A stretch of 64,000 bases of DNA, taken from Thiohalophilus sp. Lineage in GTDB: Bacteria > Pseudomonadota > Gammaproteobacteria > UBA6429 > Thiohalophilaceae. The translations under genes and the position numbers were made by a program. The notes under the pieces are model-generated. The model made no database searches. It worked only from the letters and a program-made list of their open reading frames with translations, and had not been told where the DNA came from. Shown here in pieces: positions 16,384 through 24,325 of this stretch (position 1 is the stretch's first letter; each line of letters begins with the position of its first letter). The stretch spans positions 806,001-870,000 of the forward strand of contig NZ_JAXHLN010000003.1 in NCBI RefSeq assembly GCF_034522235.1, given 5' to 3'.

Positions 16384-18123
16384 ATGAACGCTATTCTGTT
16401 CGTTTTTCTGCGTCGTCTGCATGTTCCGCTGATCGTGCTGATCTCCGTCTACGCGATCTCCGTTCTCGGTTTTGTGCTGATCCCCGGGGTGGACGACCAG
16501 GGCAACCCCTGGCGTATGGATTTTTTCCATGCATTCTATTTTGTCAGCTATATGGGCAGTACTATCGGGTTTGGCGAAATTCCCTATGCCTTTACCGGCG
16601 CCCAGCGCATGTGGGCAACTTTCAGTATCTATGCCACGGTTATCAGCTGGTTGTATGCCATCGGCTATTTGCTGACCATCGTTCAGGACCCGGCGCTGCG
16701 GAACTTGCTGACAGAACATCGTTTTCGCCGCGGTGTACGCCGCATTAGCGAACCGTTTTACCTGATTTGCGGTTACGGCGATACCGGCAACTTTCTGGTA
16801 CGGGCGCTGAATGAAGCCGGCATACGCGCGGTGGTGGTCGAGATCGATCAGGGTCGGGTCAATCAGCTCGAACTGGAGGGCTATAATACCTATGTACCGG
16901 GCCTGTGTGCCGATGCTTCCGTGCCCGGCAATCTGATCAAGGCGGGACTACAGAACCTTGATTGCGCCGGCGTGGTAGCCCTGACCAACCATGACGCGGT
17001 CAATCTCAAGATCGCCATTACCAGCAAGCTGCTCAATTCGGGCCTGCGCACCATTGCCCGGGCCGAAACCCACGACGTGGAAAAGAACATCGCCTCGTTC
17101 GGCACGGATCATATTATCAACCCGTTCGACACCTTCGCCGGGCGTCTCGCTTTGGCGCTGCATTCACCGGGTATGTATCTGTTGTATGAGTGGATGACCA
17201 GCGTGCCGCACGAACCGTTACGCGAGCCGGTGTTTCCGCCAACTGGCCGCTGGATCCTGTGCGGTTACGGCCGGTTTGGCAAGGCCGTCCATGAACGGCT
17301 CAAAGCCGAAGGAATCACCACCACGGTTATCGAAGCCACGCCGGAGCGAACCGGCACACCGAGTGACGGCGTGGTAGTGGGACGGGGTACCGAAGCGGAT
17401 ACATTGCATGAAGCGGATATTCAGCATGCCGTGGGGCTGGTGGCCGGCACCGATGATGACGCCAACAATTTGTCCATTGTGATGACCGCCAGGAGCCTGA
17501 ATCCCGATCTGTTTACCGTCTTGCGCCAGAACGGCCGGGCCAATGATGTCATTTTCAATGCCGTGCAAAGTGATTTGATCATGCAGCGTGGCAGTATTAT
17601 TGCGCACAAGATCTTTGCCGTGATTACCTATCCGTTACTGACCGTCTTCCTGCGTCTGGCCCGTCGCCATGATGACGACTGGGCCAATCAGCTGATCAGC
17701 CGGATCGGCGGCATCGCCGGTGACGAGGCGCCGCATGTCTGGATGTTGACCCTGGATGAGAAAAACGCCCCGGCGGTCCATACGGTGTTGGAATCCGGCG
17801 AGGTGTTGACGGTACAGAATATTATTACCGATCCGCACGATTTTCCCCGCACCTTGCCGCTGATCGTCTTGCTGATAAAACGTCCCGGTAACGAGGCGGA
17901 GCAGGAGATACTGCTGCCCGCGGGACAGGAGCCACTACAGTCCGGGGATCAGTTGTTGCTGTGCGGCCGTTTCGGCAGTCAGTCGTCCGTGGAGTGGCTG
18001 GTGGCCAATCTCAATGTGCTTGAATATGCCCTGTACGGTGAAGACCGTCCGGCCGGGACGATCTGGCGTCGTTGGGCGCGGCGCAACGGACCTCCTGAAA
18101 ACTCAACCGGGAAACCCGTCTGA
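16384..18123 (+). CDS. K+ channel with two RCK/TrkA-N domains
   Basis: A 579-residue protein with a short pore module: hydrophobic segments near 10-32 and 70-95 flank SYMGSTIGFGE, a potassium selectivity filter variant of TVGYG. Two NAD-binding RCK domains follow, with CGYGDTGNFL near 130 and CGYGRFGKAV near 295, plus TrkA-C-like sequence at the end. It should be a ligand-gated K+ channel in the inner membrane, with both RCK domains in one chain. ATG 16384 is used; TTG 16381 is directly before it. It is second in an operon with the small membrane protein. Confidence 0.82.
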   Translation: MNAILFVFLRRLHVPLIVLISVYAISVLGFVLIPGVDDQGNPWRMDFFHAFYFVSYMGSTIGFGEIPYAFTGAQRMWATFSIYATVISWLYAIGYLLTIVQDPALRNLLTEHRFRRGVRRISEPFYLICGYGDTGNFLVRALNEAGIRAVVVEIDQGRVNQLELEGYNTYVPGLCADASVPGNLIKAGLQNLDCAGVVALTNHDAVNLKIAITSKLLNSGLRTIARAETHDVEKNIASFGTDHIINPFDTFAGRLALALHSPGMYLLYEWMTSVPHEPLREPVFPPTGRWILCGYGRFGKAVHERLKAEGITTTVIEATPERTGTPSDGVVVGRGTEADTLHEADIQHAVGLVAGTDDDANNLSIVMTARSLNPDLFTVLRQNGRANDVIFNAVQSDLIMQRGSIIAHKIFAVITYPLLTVFLRLARRHDDDWANQLISRIGGIAGDEAPHVWMLTLDEKNAPAVHTVLESGEVLTVQNIITDPHDFPRTLPLIVLLIKRPGNEAEQEILLPAGQEPLQSGDQLLLCGRFGSQSSVEWLVANLNVLEYALYGEDRPAGTIWRRWARRNGPPENSTGKPV

Positions 18124-18139
18124 GCGGTTGTGCGCGGAC

Positions 18140-19150
18140 TCAGTAATGCCTCAGTGAATCGATAAACAGCCGGTTTTGTGGTAATCGATGTCGGATAAGC
18201 CGCCCGGTCAGGGCGGCATAGCGATCCGCCGGGCCGTTCATGTATACGTCATACTCTTCCAGGTCGGGATAGTCCGTGATTATCTGTTCGGCCAGTTCTC
18301 CCACGGTCTCGTCGAAGCCGAGCGGTTCGCTGCTCAGTTCATCCTGGAATATCGGCGTATAGGCAAAGTTGTCCAGGGCATCCTCCAGAGAGCGGACATA
18401 GTTGGCCAGATAGTACTCGTTGCTGTTTTTAACCAGCCAGTATAAATGCATCGGTTGCGAACTTTCCAGCGCGATGCAATGTTCGATCAGGCTTTTCATC
18501 GGCGCGATGCCGGTATCGTTGGCGATAAAGATCATGGGTCGACGGGAACTTTCATCGAGGGTGAAATCGCCGTGCGGGCCGGCGATGCGCATGGAAGAAC
18601 GCGGTGTGATGTTATTGAAAATGTACCGGGCGAAGGGATCATCCTGCGAGTATCGCACATGAAACTGCAGATACATGCCGTTGCAGGGACAACTGGCGAC
18701 GGACTTGCTGCGCGGGGCCAGGCCATCGATATGCAGGGTCACATACTGACCGGCCAGAAAGCGCAGGGTCTGACTGCGCGGCGTGCGTAGCTGTAATACG
18801 CGCACATTGCCCGCCACGTCATCCACTTTGTAGACTTTGGCGTCGATCTCCTGATGGGGTACATCCTCGGCACTGCCGATGGTACGGCTTTCGATGACCA
18901 TGTCGGAGCCGGGGGTAGCGGAGCACATCAAAAACAGCCCCTGATCCTTTTCATGTTGCCGGAAGGCGTAATCATGGGGTAAATGTTTTCCAATCTCGCC
19001 GCTGAGCAGGCGGGCGGCACATTGTCCGCAACTGCCGTTGTTGCAGTTGTAGGGCACATTCATGCCGGCGCGCAGGGCGGCTTCCAGCACGGTTTCACCG
19101 CTGGCGGCTTCAAATGTTCGTCCGGACGGTTCGATACAAATTCTGGACAT
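18140..19150 (-). CDS. 2Fe-2S ferredoxin-FAD/NAD(P)H reductase
   Basis: A 336-residue electron-transfer protein. Residues 1-90 are a plant-type ferredoxin with NCNNGSCGQCAARLLSG and a fourth Cys in FLMCSA. A flavodoxin-reductase FAD domain (RSKSVAS, an RxxS-like motif) and an NAD-binding domain (IANDTGIAPMKSLIEH) follow. It resembles reductase parts of ring-hydroxylating oxygenases and CDP-6-deoxy-glucoseen reductase, but no oxygenase adjoins. The partner is unknown. ATG 19150 places the ferredoxin motif at the usual distance. It converges with the K+ channel gene. Confidence 0.82.
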   Translation of the reverse strand: MSRICIEPSGRTFEAASGETVLEAALRAGMNVPYNCNNGSCGQCAARLLSGEIGKHLPHDYAFRQHEKDQGLFLMCSATPGSDMVIESRTIGSAEDVPHQEIDAKVYKVDDVAGNVRVLQLRTPRSQTLRFLAGQYVTLHIDGLAPRSKSVASCPCNGMYLQFHVRYSQDDPFARYIFNNITPRSSMRIAGPHGDFTLDESSRRPMIFIANDTGIAPMKSLIEHCIALESSQPMHLYWLVKNSNEYYLANYVRSLEDALDNFAYTPIFQDELSSEPLGFDETVGELAEQIITDYPDLEEYDVYMNGPADRYAALTGRLIRHRLPQNRLFIDSLRHY

Positions 19151-19336
19151 GATGCTTTCAACTTGTGGTCATGCTAAAGAGATCACAGCATACTATGTTA
19201 TGCTCAATGATCTAAATGGGTACCATGCCGGTTTAAAACAAGGTCATGTATGAATCAAGGATAACCCCATGGTTTGCAGGCTTGCGTTGTTCCTTGGTGG
19301 GTAGCAGACTTTATCCTGTCACCAGGAGGAAGTGCC

Positions 19337-19984
19337 ATGTTTGCCGCCATAAAAAACACCGCCATGCCCGATCCCGCAGAAGCCCCGCCGGGGCGGGAGG
19401 AACCGATGCCGGTTCCCGATGCACACTTTGTCAATGGCGCTCCCTTGTTACCCCCGTATCCGGCGGGGTTGCAAATGGCGCTGTTCGGCATGGGCTGTTT
19501 CTGGGGCGTGGAGCGGATTTTCTGGCAACTGCCGGGGGTCTATACCACCGCGGTCGGCTATGCCGGCGGGTACACCCCCAACCCCACTTATCAGGAAGTT
19601 TGCAGCGGCATGACCGGGCATAATGAAGTGGTGCGTGTGGTATTCGATCCGCAGCGGATCGGTTACGGACAACTGTTGCAGACGTTCTGGGAAGGACACG
19701 ATCCCACCCAGGGAATGCGTCAGGGCAACGATGTCGGCACCCAGTACCGCTCCGGCATTTACACCTACAGTACAGAACAACGTGAGTCGGCCGAAGAGAG
19801 CCGGCACCGTTATCAACAGTGTTTGCAGGAGGCGGGCCGCTCAGCCATTACCACCGAGATCCGTGAGGCACCGGAATTTTATTACGCCGAGCATTATCAC
19901 CAGCAATATCTGGCCAAAAATCCCGGTGGTTATTGCGGGCTGGGAGGCACGGGAGTGCGCTGTCCGGCGTTGACGTCCGTCTGA
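19337..19984 (+). CDS. msrA: peptide methionine-S-sulfoxide reductase MsrA
   Basis: A 215-residue MsrA, close to the E. coli length. The catalytic motif GCFWGVER carries the nucleophilic Cys near residue 56, followed by [31 protein letters not shown] and a C-terminal [13 protein letters not shown] with two resolving-type cysteines. It reduces Met-S-sulfoxide in proteins and free Met, using thioredoxin. AGGAGGAA 6 bases before ATG 19337 selects this start over an upstream in-frame ATG. Confidence 0.92.
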   Translation: MFAAIKNTAMPDPAEAPPGREEPMPVPDAHFVNGAPLLPPYPAGLQMALFGMGCFWGVERIFWQLPGVYTTAVGYAGGYTPNPTYQEVCSGMTGHNEVVRVVFDPQRIGYGQLLQTFWEGHDPTQGMRQGNDVGTQYRSGIYTYSTEQRESAEESRHRYQQCLQEAGRSAITTEIREAPEFYYAEHYHQQYLAKNPGGYCGLGGTGVRCPALTSV

Positions 19985-20005
19985 AGATTGTCGCGCTGCG
20001 GCCCT

Positions 20006-20212
20006 TTAAAAGCCGGTGGCTTGTCGGACGTTGTTGCAGTTTTCGATATACCGGGAGAGGGCCCGCTCGGCCATCTGCCGGGTGCTGAAGGGTCCGCGAT
20101 CCATCCCTTCCCGGCAGGCGAAATACCATTGGCTGCCGATATTAAAAAAACGCCCGCTACGAAAGGGAACCGGCCGGGTTTCCCCGTGGCGTGGTGTACG
20201 GATTTCGCTCAT
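20006..20212 (-). CDS. DUF6316-like small protein, paralogue 1
   Basis: A 68-residue soluble protein. The core pattern is RFFNIGSQWYFACREGMDRGPFSTR followed by a helix with AERALSRYIE, written here in two parts: RSGRFFNIGSQWYFACREG and MDRGPFSTRQMAERA. Two further copies of the pattern lie at 37392-37652 and 37639-37866. GGAGGAG stands about 10 bases before ATG 20212. The W/F-rich REG..GPF core recalls GYF-like or WYL-like ligand-binding folds, but no function is known to me. The family name is from memory. Confidence 0.6.
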   Translation of the reverse strand: MSEIRTPRHGETRPVPFRSGRFFNIGSQWYFACREGMDRGPFSTRQMAERALSRYIENCNNVRQATGF

Positions 20213-20353
20213 ACCTGTCTCCTCCTCGAATGGTGCGTGATGCAAACTCTATAGAGTACCTATAGCCAACAGCTGGTGAAAAATCAATCAGTGGGAAATC
20301 AGGCCGGACGGGTGGTGCTATCCCGGTGACCAGCGGTCAAACACCCGGTTTTT

Positions 20354-20554
20354 TTAACAGAAGGTTTCCAGATCCCGGCGCACCGCCGGCTCGGCGTTCT
20401 CGCACAAAATCAGCGAGGCGCTGGTGTGATGCACAAATATATGGCACAACCCGGTCTCGATGCCGGCGTTCTCGACCACCTTGCGCACACTGGCGGTAAT
20501 GTCATAGGTCCCCCGGCCACGGGTGGAAACCGAAAACTGCTCTTGTGCCAACAT
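20354..20554 (-). pseudogene. truncated YjbQ/UPF0047 (secondary thiamine-phosphate synthase) remnant
   Basis: 66 codons matching the N-terminal half of YjbQ proteins: RGRGTYDITASV, GLCHIFVHHTSASL with the conserved HTSAS, and VRRDLETF. The stop comes right after DLETFC, whereas the family continues for about 70 more residues with the DMPAH-IKS and GTWQGI motifs. I find none of that sequence in any frame between 20220 and 20354. The remnant is probably non-functional. The ribosome site and start are intact. Confidence 0.65.
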
Positions 20555-20741
20555 GGGCTGTTTATCCGTATGAATGTCGAGCCATTATAAGTGAGCCGGG
20601 TGGCGGATTGAACCACTCCTCACCGGGCGAGCCGCCTGCTCCCGCGCAGGATCTTTTTCCCAGGTCGCCTTGTGGTTCCCTGCTCGATTGCCTATACCTT
20701 GTAACAAGAGGTGCGTTAATCGGCATTGCCGGGAGGTAGTT

Positions 20742-20963
20742 ATGCGCGCAATCCAGATTCATTTTCACGATACACTGGACAATCAACAACGGGATCAGCT
20801 TCGCAACGAGCTGATGGCACTGCCCCATGTCAGCAATGTCGAAGTCGAGGCAAGCAAGGAGCATGATATGCTGATCGAGTTCGAGGAGCGGCACAATATG
20901 CCCATGAGCATCATGGATGTGTTGCATAATCAGGGGCTGCACCCGGATATTACCGCCTGTTGA
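20742..20963 (+). CDS. small ferredoxin-like-fold (HMA-like) protein
   Basis: A 73-residue protein (MRAIQIHFHDTLDNQQRDQL) whose alternating strand-helix pattern (LPHVSNVEVEASKEHDMLIEFEE) looks like a heavy-metal-associated beta-alpha-beta fold. It lacks the CxxC metal site; several His and a terminal Cys are present instead. GGGAGG lies 5 bases before ATG 20742. A strong rho-independent terminator follows, so it is probably monocistronic. Function unknown. Confidence 0.65.
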   Translation: MRAIQIHFHDTLDNQQRDQLRNELMALPHVSNVEVEASKEHDMLIEFEERHNMPMSIMDVLHNQGLHPDITAC

Positions 20964-20988
20964 ATTCAAACCCCCGCGTCGTTGTCAG

Positions 20989-21015
20989 AAAACGCGCCGA
21001 ACGGCGCGTTTTTTG
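20989..21015 (+). terminator. rho-independent terminator
   Basis: AAACGCGCC-GAAC-GGCGCGTTT followed by TTTG: a 9-bp GC-rich stem with a 4-base loop and a T-run, 26 bases after the HMA-like gene. Confidence 0.85.
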
Positions 21016-21134
21016 TTTCGGCGCTGTTTGAATGGGTTGCTCGGCGGTTTTCCGCGCCGCTAATTCATGCTAAAAAATATGAATTGGAAAGAAGGGCAGG
21101 GCAATGAATACAAGGAGCTCCCGGCAGGTTTACC

Positions 21135-22088
21135 ATGTCCGATGAGGTGATTGTCTATAGCGGCGAACAACTGGCCCGTTATCATTTCGGCGCCGATCAT
21201 CCCTTCGGCCCGAAACGCCATGACGCCTTTGTCGAGCGCTTCAAACAGAAACAGCTGGATCGACAGGTGAGTCATGGCGAACCGGCCGCTGCCAGCCGGA
21301 AGGATATCGAACGTTTCCACATCCATGAGTATGTGGAGGAGGTCAGAACCGCCTCCGAGATCGGCGGCGGCATGCTCGACCCGGATACCCCGGCGGTCAG
21401 GGGCATTTACGACGCCGCCGCTACCGTGGTCGGCACCGGCCTGGCGGCGCTCGACCAACTTATGCAAGGTAACTACAAACGCGCCTTCGTTCCTATCGCC
21501 GGCTTGCACCACTCCTATCGGGATCGCGCTGCCGGCTTCTGCGTGTTCAACGACTGCGGCGTGCTCATCGAAACCCTGCGTGAGGTCTATGGTATCCAGC
21601 GGATCGCCTATGTCGATATCGACGCCCATCACGGCGACGGGGTGTTCTACAGCTTCGAATACGATCCGAACGTATTTATCGTCGACGTGCATGAGGATGG
21701 CCGTTACCTTTATCCCGGCAGTGGCTCCTCGAATGAAACCGGCAAGGGCGATGCCGGGGGCACCAAGCTGAACATCCCCATGCCGATGCAGGCCGATGAT
21801 GAGACGTTTCTCGATGTCTGGCCCGAGGCGGAAAACTTCCTGGCGCAGAAAAAGCCCGAGATGATCCTGCTGCAATGCGGCGCCGACAGCCTCAAGGGCG
21901 ATCCCATCACCCATCTGCACTACAGCGAAGCCACTCACGCCCACGTGACCCGGCGCCTGTGTGAACTGGCCGATCGTCACAGCCAGGGCCGCCTGCTGGC
22001 CCTGGGCGGTGGCGGTTATAACCTGGATAATCTGGCCACGGCCTGGAGCGGGGTAGTCGAAGCGATGATCAACTGTTCAGGGGAGTGA
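21135..22088 (+). CDS. histone-deacetylase-fold amidohydrolase (AcuC-like)
   Basis: A 317-residue arginase/deacetylase-fold enzyme. Diagnostic motifs are HHSYRDRAAGFCVFND, with the paired catalytic His and zinc-channel residues, and YVDIDAHHGDGVFYSF, with the Asp/His zinc ligands. GADSLKGDPITHLH near 250 contains the second Asp, and LGGGGYN follows. It should deacetylate acyl-lysine or acylpolyamine substrates in the cytosol with Zn2+. The cupin gene follows after 1 base. ATG 21135 is preceded by GCAGG at moderate distance. Confidence 0.85.
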   Translation: MSDEVIVYSGEQLARYHFGADHPFGPKRHDAFVERFKQKQLDRQVSHGEPAAASRKDIERFHIHEYVEEVRTASEIGGGMLDPDTPAVRGIYDAAATVVGTGLAALDQLMQGNYKRAFVPIAGLHHSYRDRAAGFCVFNDCGVLIETLREVYGIQRIAYVDIDAHHGDGVFYSFEYDPNVFIVDVHEDGRYLYPGSGSSNETGKGDAGGTKLNIPMPMQADDETFLDVWPEAENFLAQKKPEMILLQCGADSLKGDPITHLHYSEATHAHVTRRLCELADRHSQGRLLALGGGGYNLDNLATAWSGVVEAMINCSGE

Positions 22089-22089
22089 C

Positions 22090-22404
22090 ATGCCACAGCT
22101 GCAACACTGGAACGAGACCGAAGACGGCCCGCTCAGCGAAGCGGCCCTGATCGACAAACTCGAACGCCAGGGTTACAGCGTCAATCGCTATGTCTATGCC
22201 CCCGGCACCGTCTTCCCGCCGCACACCCACGCCGTGGACAAGATCGATGCCGTCCTGAGCGGCCGCTTTCGATTGGAGATGGAAGGGCAGCGCCTCATCC
22301 TCGAACCCGGCGACAGCCTGGCCGTGCCTCGCGGTGTCGTGCACAGCGCCGAAGTCGTCGGCGACGACCCCGTCGTCAGCCTCGACGCCGTGCGGCCCTG
22401 GTAA
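22090..22404 (+). CDS. cupin-domain protein
   Basis: A 104-residue single-domain cupin. Motif 1 is PPHTHAVDKIDAVLSGRFRL (His-x-His and a distal acid), motif 2 is PGDSLAVPRGVVHSAEV. This is a beta-barrel that usually binds one metal and acts as a small oxygenase, isomerase or sensor. It starts immediately after the deacetylase stop, so the two are coupled. The ligand is unknown. Confidence 0.8.
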   Translation: MPQLQHWNETEDGPLSEAALIDKLERQGYSVNRYVYAPGTVFPPHTHAVDKIDAVLSGRFRLEMEGQRLILEPGDSLAVPRGVVHSAEVVGDDPVVSLDAVRPW

Positions 22405-22452
22405 AACCCTCTTTTTTCAAGGGTTGGGAGCAGCCAGCGGGATGATCATTTT

Positions 22453-22777
22453 TCTATGTTTGTGAAAATAACGCGGAGAACGCGGAGACGTTTATGCCCG
22501 TTGTGTGGGTGCAAAGAACGCAGAGTTAATACTCTTGACTGGTAAGATAGTATGTCGAATCTTGAATCCATGTTGATCATTGTAAGTAGATTGATATGTC
22601 GTAAAAAATAAACATCTTTGCGTCCTCCGCGTCCTCCGCGTCCTTGGCGTTATTAACAGCACCCCTGAAAAAAGGTTTTCCGAGGATAGTCAATGGGGCA
22701 CTTGTCCATGTTTGTGGAAATAATACGGAGAACGCGGGGACGTTTATGCCCGTTGTGTGGGTGTAAATAACACAGAG
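22453..22777. repeat. pair of 72-bp direct repeats in gene-free gap
   Basis: The 506-base gap 22405-22910 has no gene. Copies at 22453-22526 and 22706-22777 share ATGTTTGTG, AACGCGG and CGTTTATGCCCGTTGTGTGG with about 85-90% identity by eye. Between them is CGTCCTCCG repeated twice (22619-22640), complementary in type to the CGCGGAGAACGCGGAG inside the copies. Confidence 0.75.
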
Positions 22778-22795
22778 GATATAAAATATGCTTTG

Positions 22796-22837
22796 TCCCT
22801 CGTAACTCGTAACTCGTAACTCGTAACTCGTCCCTCG
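22796..22837. repeat. heptamer tract TAACTCG/TCCCTCG
   Basis: Six 7-base units: TCCCTCG, four TAACTCG, then TCCCTCG. A second short heptamer run of TTCAACA/TTCAAAA type (22869-22896) stands directly before the next gene. Confidence 0.85.
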
Positions 22838-22910
22838 GCACTGCGCTCTAAGTGCGCGCCTGGTATAATTCAACATTCAAAATTCAAAACTCAACATTGC
22901 ATTAATAATT

Positions 22911-23264
22911 ATGGCTGATCTGTTCACCATCACCGCCCCGCTGATGATCCGCACGCCCGACGGCGAGGAGAAGGTCATCGCCCGCCACTTTCCGCATCCG
23001 AAGGGATTGCTGTATTTCGATCTCTACTGGCACGAAGGCCAGCCCTGGGAACAGGCTCACGTCGTTGAAGGTGAGATACAAGGTGACGGCCCTTGGAAAA
23101 TCGGTGACCATGTCATCAACCTGCCGGGCTGCCAGGGAACCAATCCCGATCTCGCCATGCAGTTCGAACAGTGGCAGACCTATATACAAAGTGCCGACGC
23201 GGACTATCCCCCCGAACCGTTAATTGCCGCCATCGCCAGAAAAATGGGCGCCACTCCCGATTAA
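22911..23264 (+). CDS. conserved hypothetical protein
   Basis: A 117-residue soluble acidic protein (MADLFTITAPLMIRTPDGEEKVIARHF) without membrane segments or a motif I know. The pattern of strands with GDHVINLPGCQGTNPDL suggests a small beta-rich fold. No clear ribosome site: the start region is TTCAACA-type repeat plus AT-rich sequence. It stands alone between repeat blocks. Function unknown. Confidence 0.5.
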   Translation: MADLFTITAPLMIRTPDGEEKVIARHFPHPKGLLYFDLYWHEGQPWEQAHVVEGEIQGDGPWKIGDHVINLPGCQGTNPDLAMQFEQWQTYIQSADADYPPEPLIAAIARKMGATPD

Positions 23265-23640
23265 TATAATCTCCTCTCCCCTCAGGGGAGAGGGCCAGAG
23301 CCTGCCCCGCACTAGATGCGGGGTAGAGGGGCGTCAAAACAAGCCCTGATAACATCAGGTCGTCACTCGCCCCTGCCAGCCAGTAGGCCCGATATAGCAA
23401 AGCGGTATCGGGCAGCACCATCTAATTGTCATACCGGCAGAAGTTGGCATCTAGTTTATCTAAATGGATCGTCCTTCAACCGATCTGAATTTCGCAATCG
23501 GGCTTCAGCGAGATATCATCCAGCCAGGATCAGGTTAAACCCTGATACCCGGGTAAAATTCCGGCCGGGAGAAGTCGAAAAAACGATAAATGCTTGCCAG
23601 GATTAAGGGTGAATTCTGTAATAGCAGGACCGGGTCCGAA
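23265..23640. repeat. gene-free gap with two palindromes
   Basis: Contains a perfect CCTCTCCCCT/AGGGGAGAGG-type palindrome at about 23273-23293 and a GCCCGATA...TATCGGGC hairpin at 23387-23413. The latter belongs to a family found again at 32725, 51314 and 51354. No ORF here has a ribosome site or recognisable protein. Confidence 0.6.
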
Positions 23641-23641
23641 A

Positions 23642-23657
23642 TTGACAGATGTCTGTC
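23642..23657 (+). promoter_or_regulatory. candidate autoregulated promoter of the toxin-antitoxin pair
   Basis: TTGACA (23642-23647) overlaps the inverted repeat GACAGA-TG-TCTGTC (23644-23657). A loose -10 (CGTTAT/TTATGT) lies 18-20 bases on. A palindrome over the -35 is what an antitoxin-bound operator would look like. It is 42 bases upstream of the antitoxin start. Confidence 0.4.
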
Positions 23658-23698
23658 TAACTAACCGTTATGTTTTATGAAAATCGGAGGTAAAGACA

Positions 23699-23905
23699 AT
23701 GAGCACGAAAGAGCTGTTAGATGAGGCAATGAAACTGAAGCCAGAGGAGCGGTTCATCCTGGTTGAGGGTCTGATAAAGAGCCTGGATGAGCCGGACAAA
23801 AAGCTCGATGAAATATGGGCTGAAGAATCGGAAAAGAGACTCAAGGCATACCGGGAAGGAAAACTCGAAGGCATCCCGATGGAGGAAATATTTAAGGAAG
23901 AATGA
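23699..23905 (+). CDS. addiction-module antitoxin (unstable antitoxin family)
   Basis: A 68-residue acidic and basic helical protein: MSTKELLDEAMKLKPEERF, then LVEGLIKSLDEPD, DEIWAEESEKRLKAYREGKL and GIPMEEIF. This is the pattern of the addiction-module/CHP02574 antitoxins that pair with ParE/RelE toxins. CGGAGG stands 9 bases before ATG 23699. Its stop overlaps the toxin start (ATGATG), the usual TA coupling. The frame is intact. Confidence 0.85.
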   Translation: MSTKELLDEAMKLKPEERFILVEGLIKSLDEPDKKLDEIWAEESEKRLKAYREGKLEGIPMEEIFKEE

Positions 23906-24202
23906 TGCAGGTCATATTCACCAGAATAGCGAGGCAGGAACTGGAAGATGCGGCCCGTTACTATGAGCTCGAATATTCAGGACTTGGGCGCAGATTCAAT
24001 GAAGAAGTGAGAAAGGCTGCATTACGAATTGCCGCGTATCCTAAAGTGTGGTCCATAGAGCCGGGGTGAAGTACGGAAGTGCCTCCTGCACAAGTTTCCG
24101 TATAAATTGATGTACTCCGTGGAAGAAGATCATATTCTTATCATTGCGGTAGCCCACCAACATTGGAAGCCGGACTACCGGGTAGGTAGAGATGAAACAT
24201 AA
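23902..24202 (+). pseudogene. ParE/RelE-type toxin, frameshifted
   Basis: The first frame reads MMQVIFTRIARQELEDAARYY...GRRFNEEVRKAALRIAAYP and stops at TGA 24067-24069 after EPG. The next frame resumes at 24071 with VRKCLLHKFPYKLMYSVEED, HILIIAVAHQHWKPDYR and ends at TAA 24200-24202. The two halves join into a full ParE-like toxin of about 99 residues if one base near 24064-24069 is removed. This is a single-base insertion; the toxin is presumably dead. Confidence 0.8.
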
Positions 24203-24325
24203 CAAGCCCATCCATCGACGCCAAAATGTAAAAAGTGGTCGGTGAAAAACAATAACCAATTGCATTAATATCTTCATCCAATCATCATAAGTTTCCTCTA
24301 ATCGCCACCACAGCCGGGTTTATTG

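Noticed and set aside
23902-24202. In-frame TGA of the toxin read as selenocysteine, given selD in the window
   Set aside because: The homologous continuation is in a different frame after the TGA, so a frameshift, not recoding, explains it.
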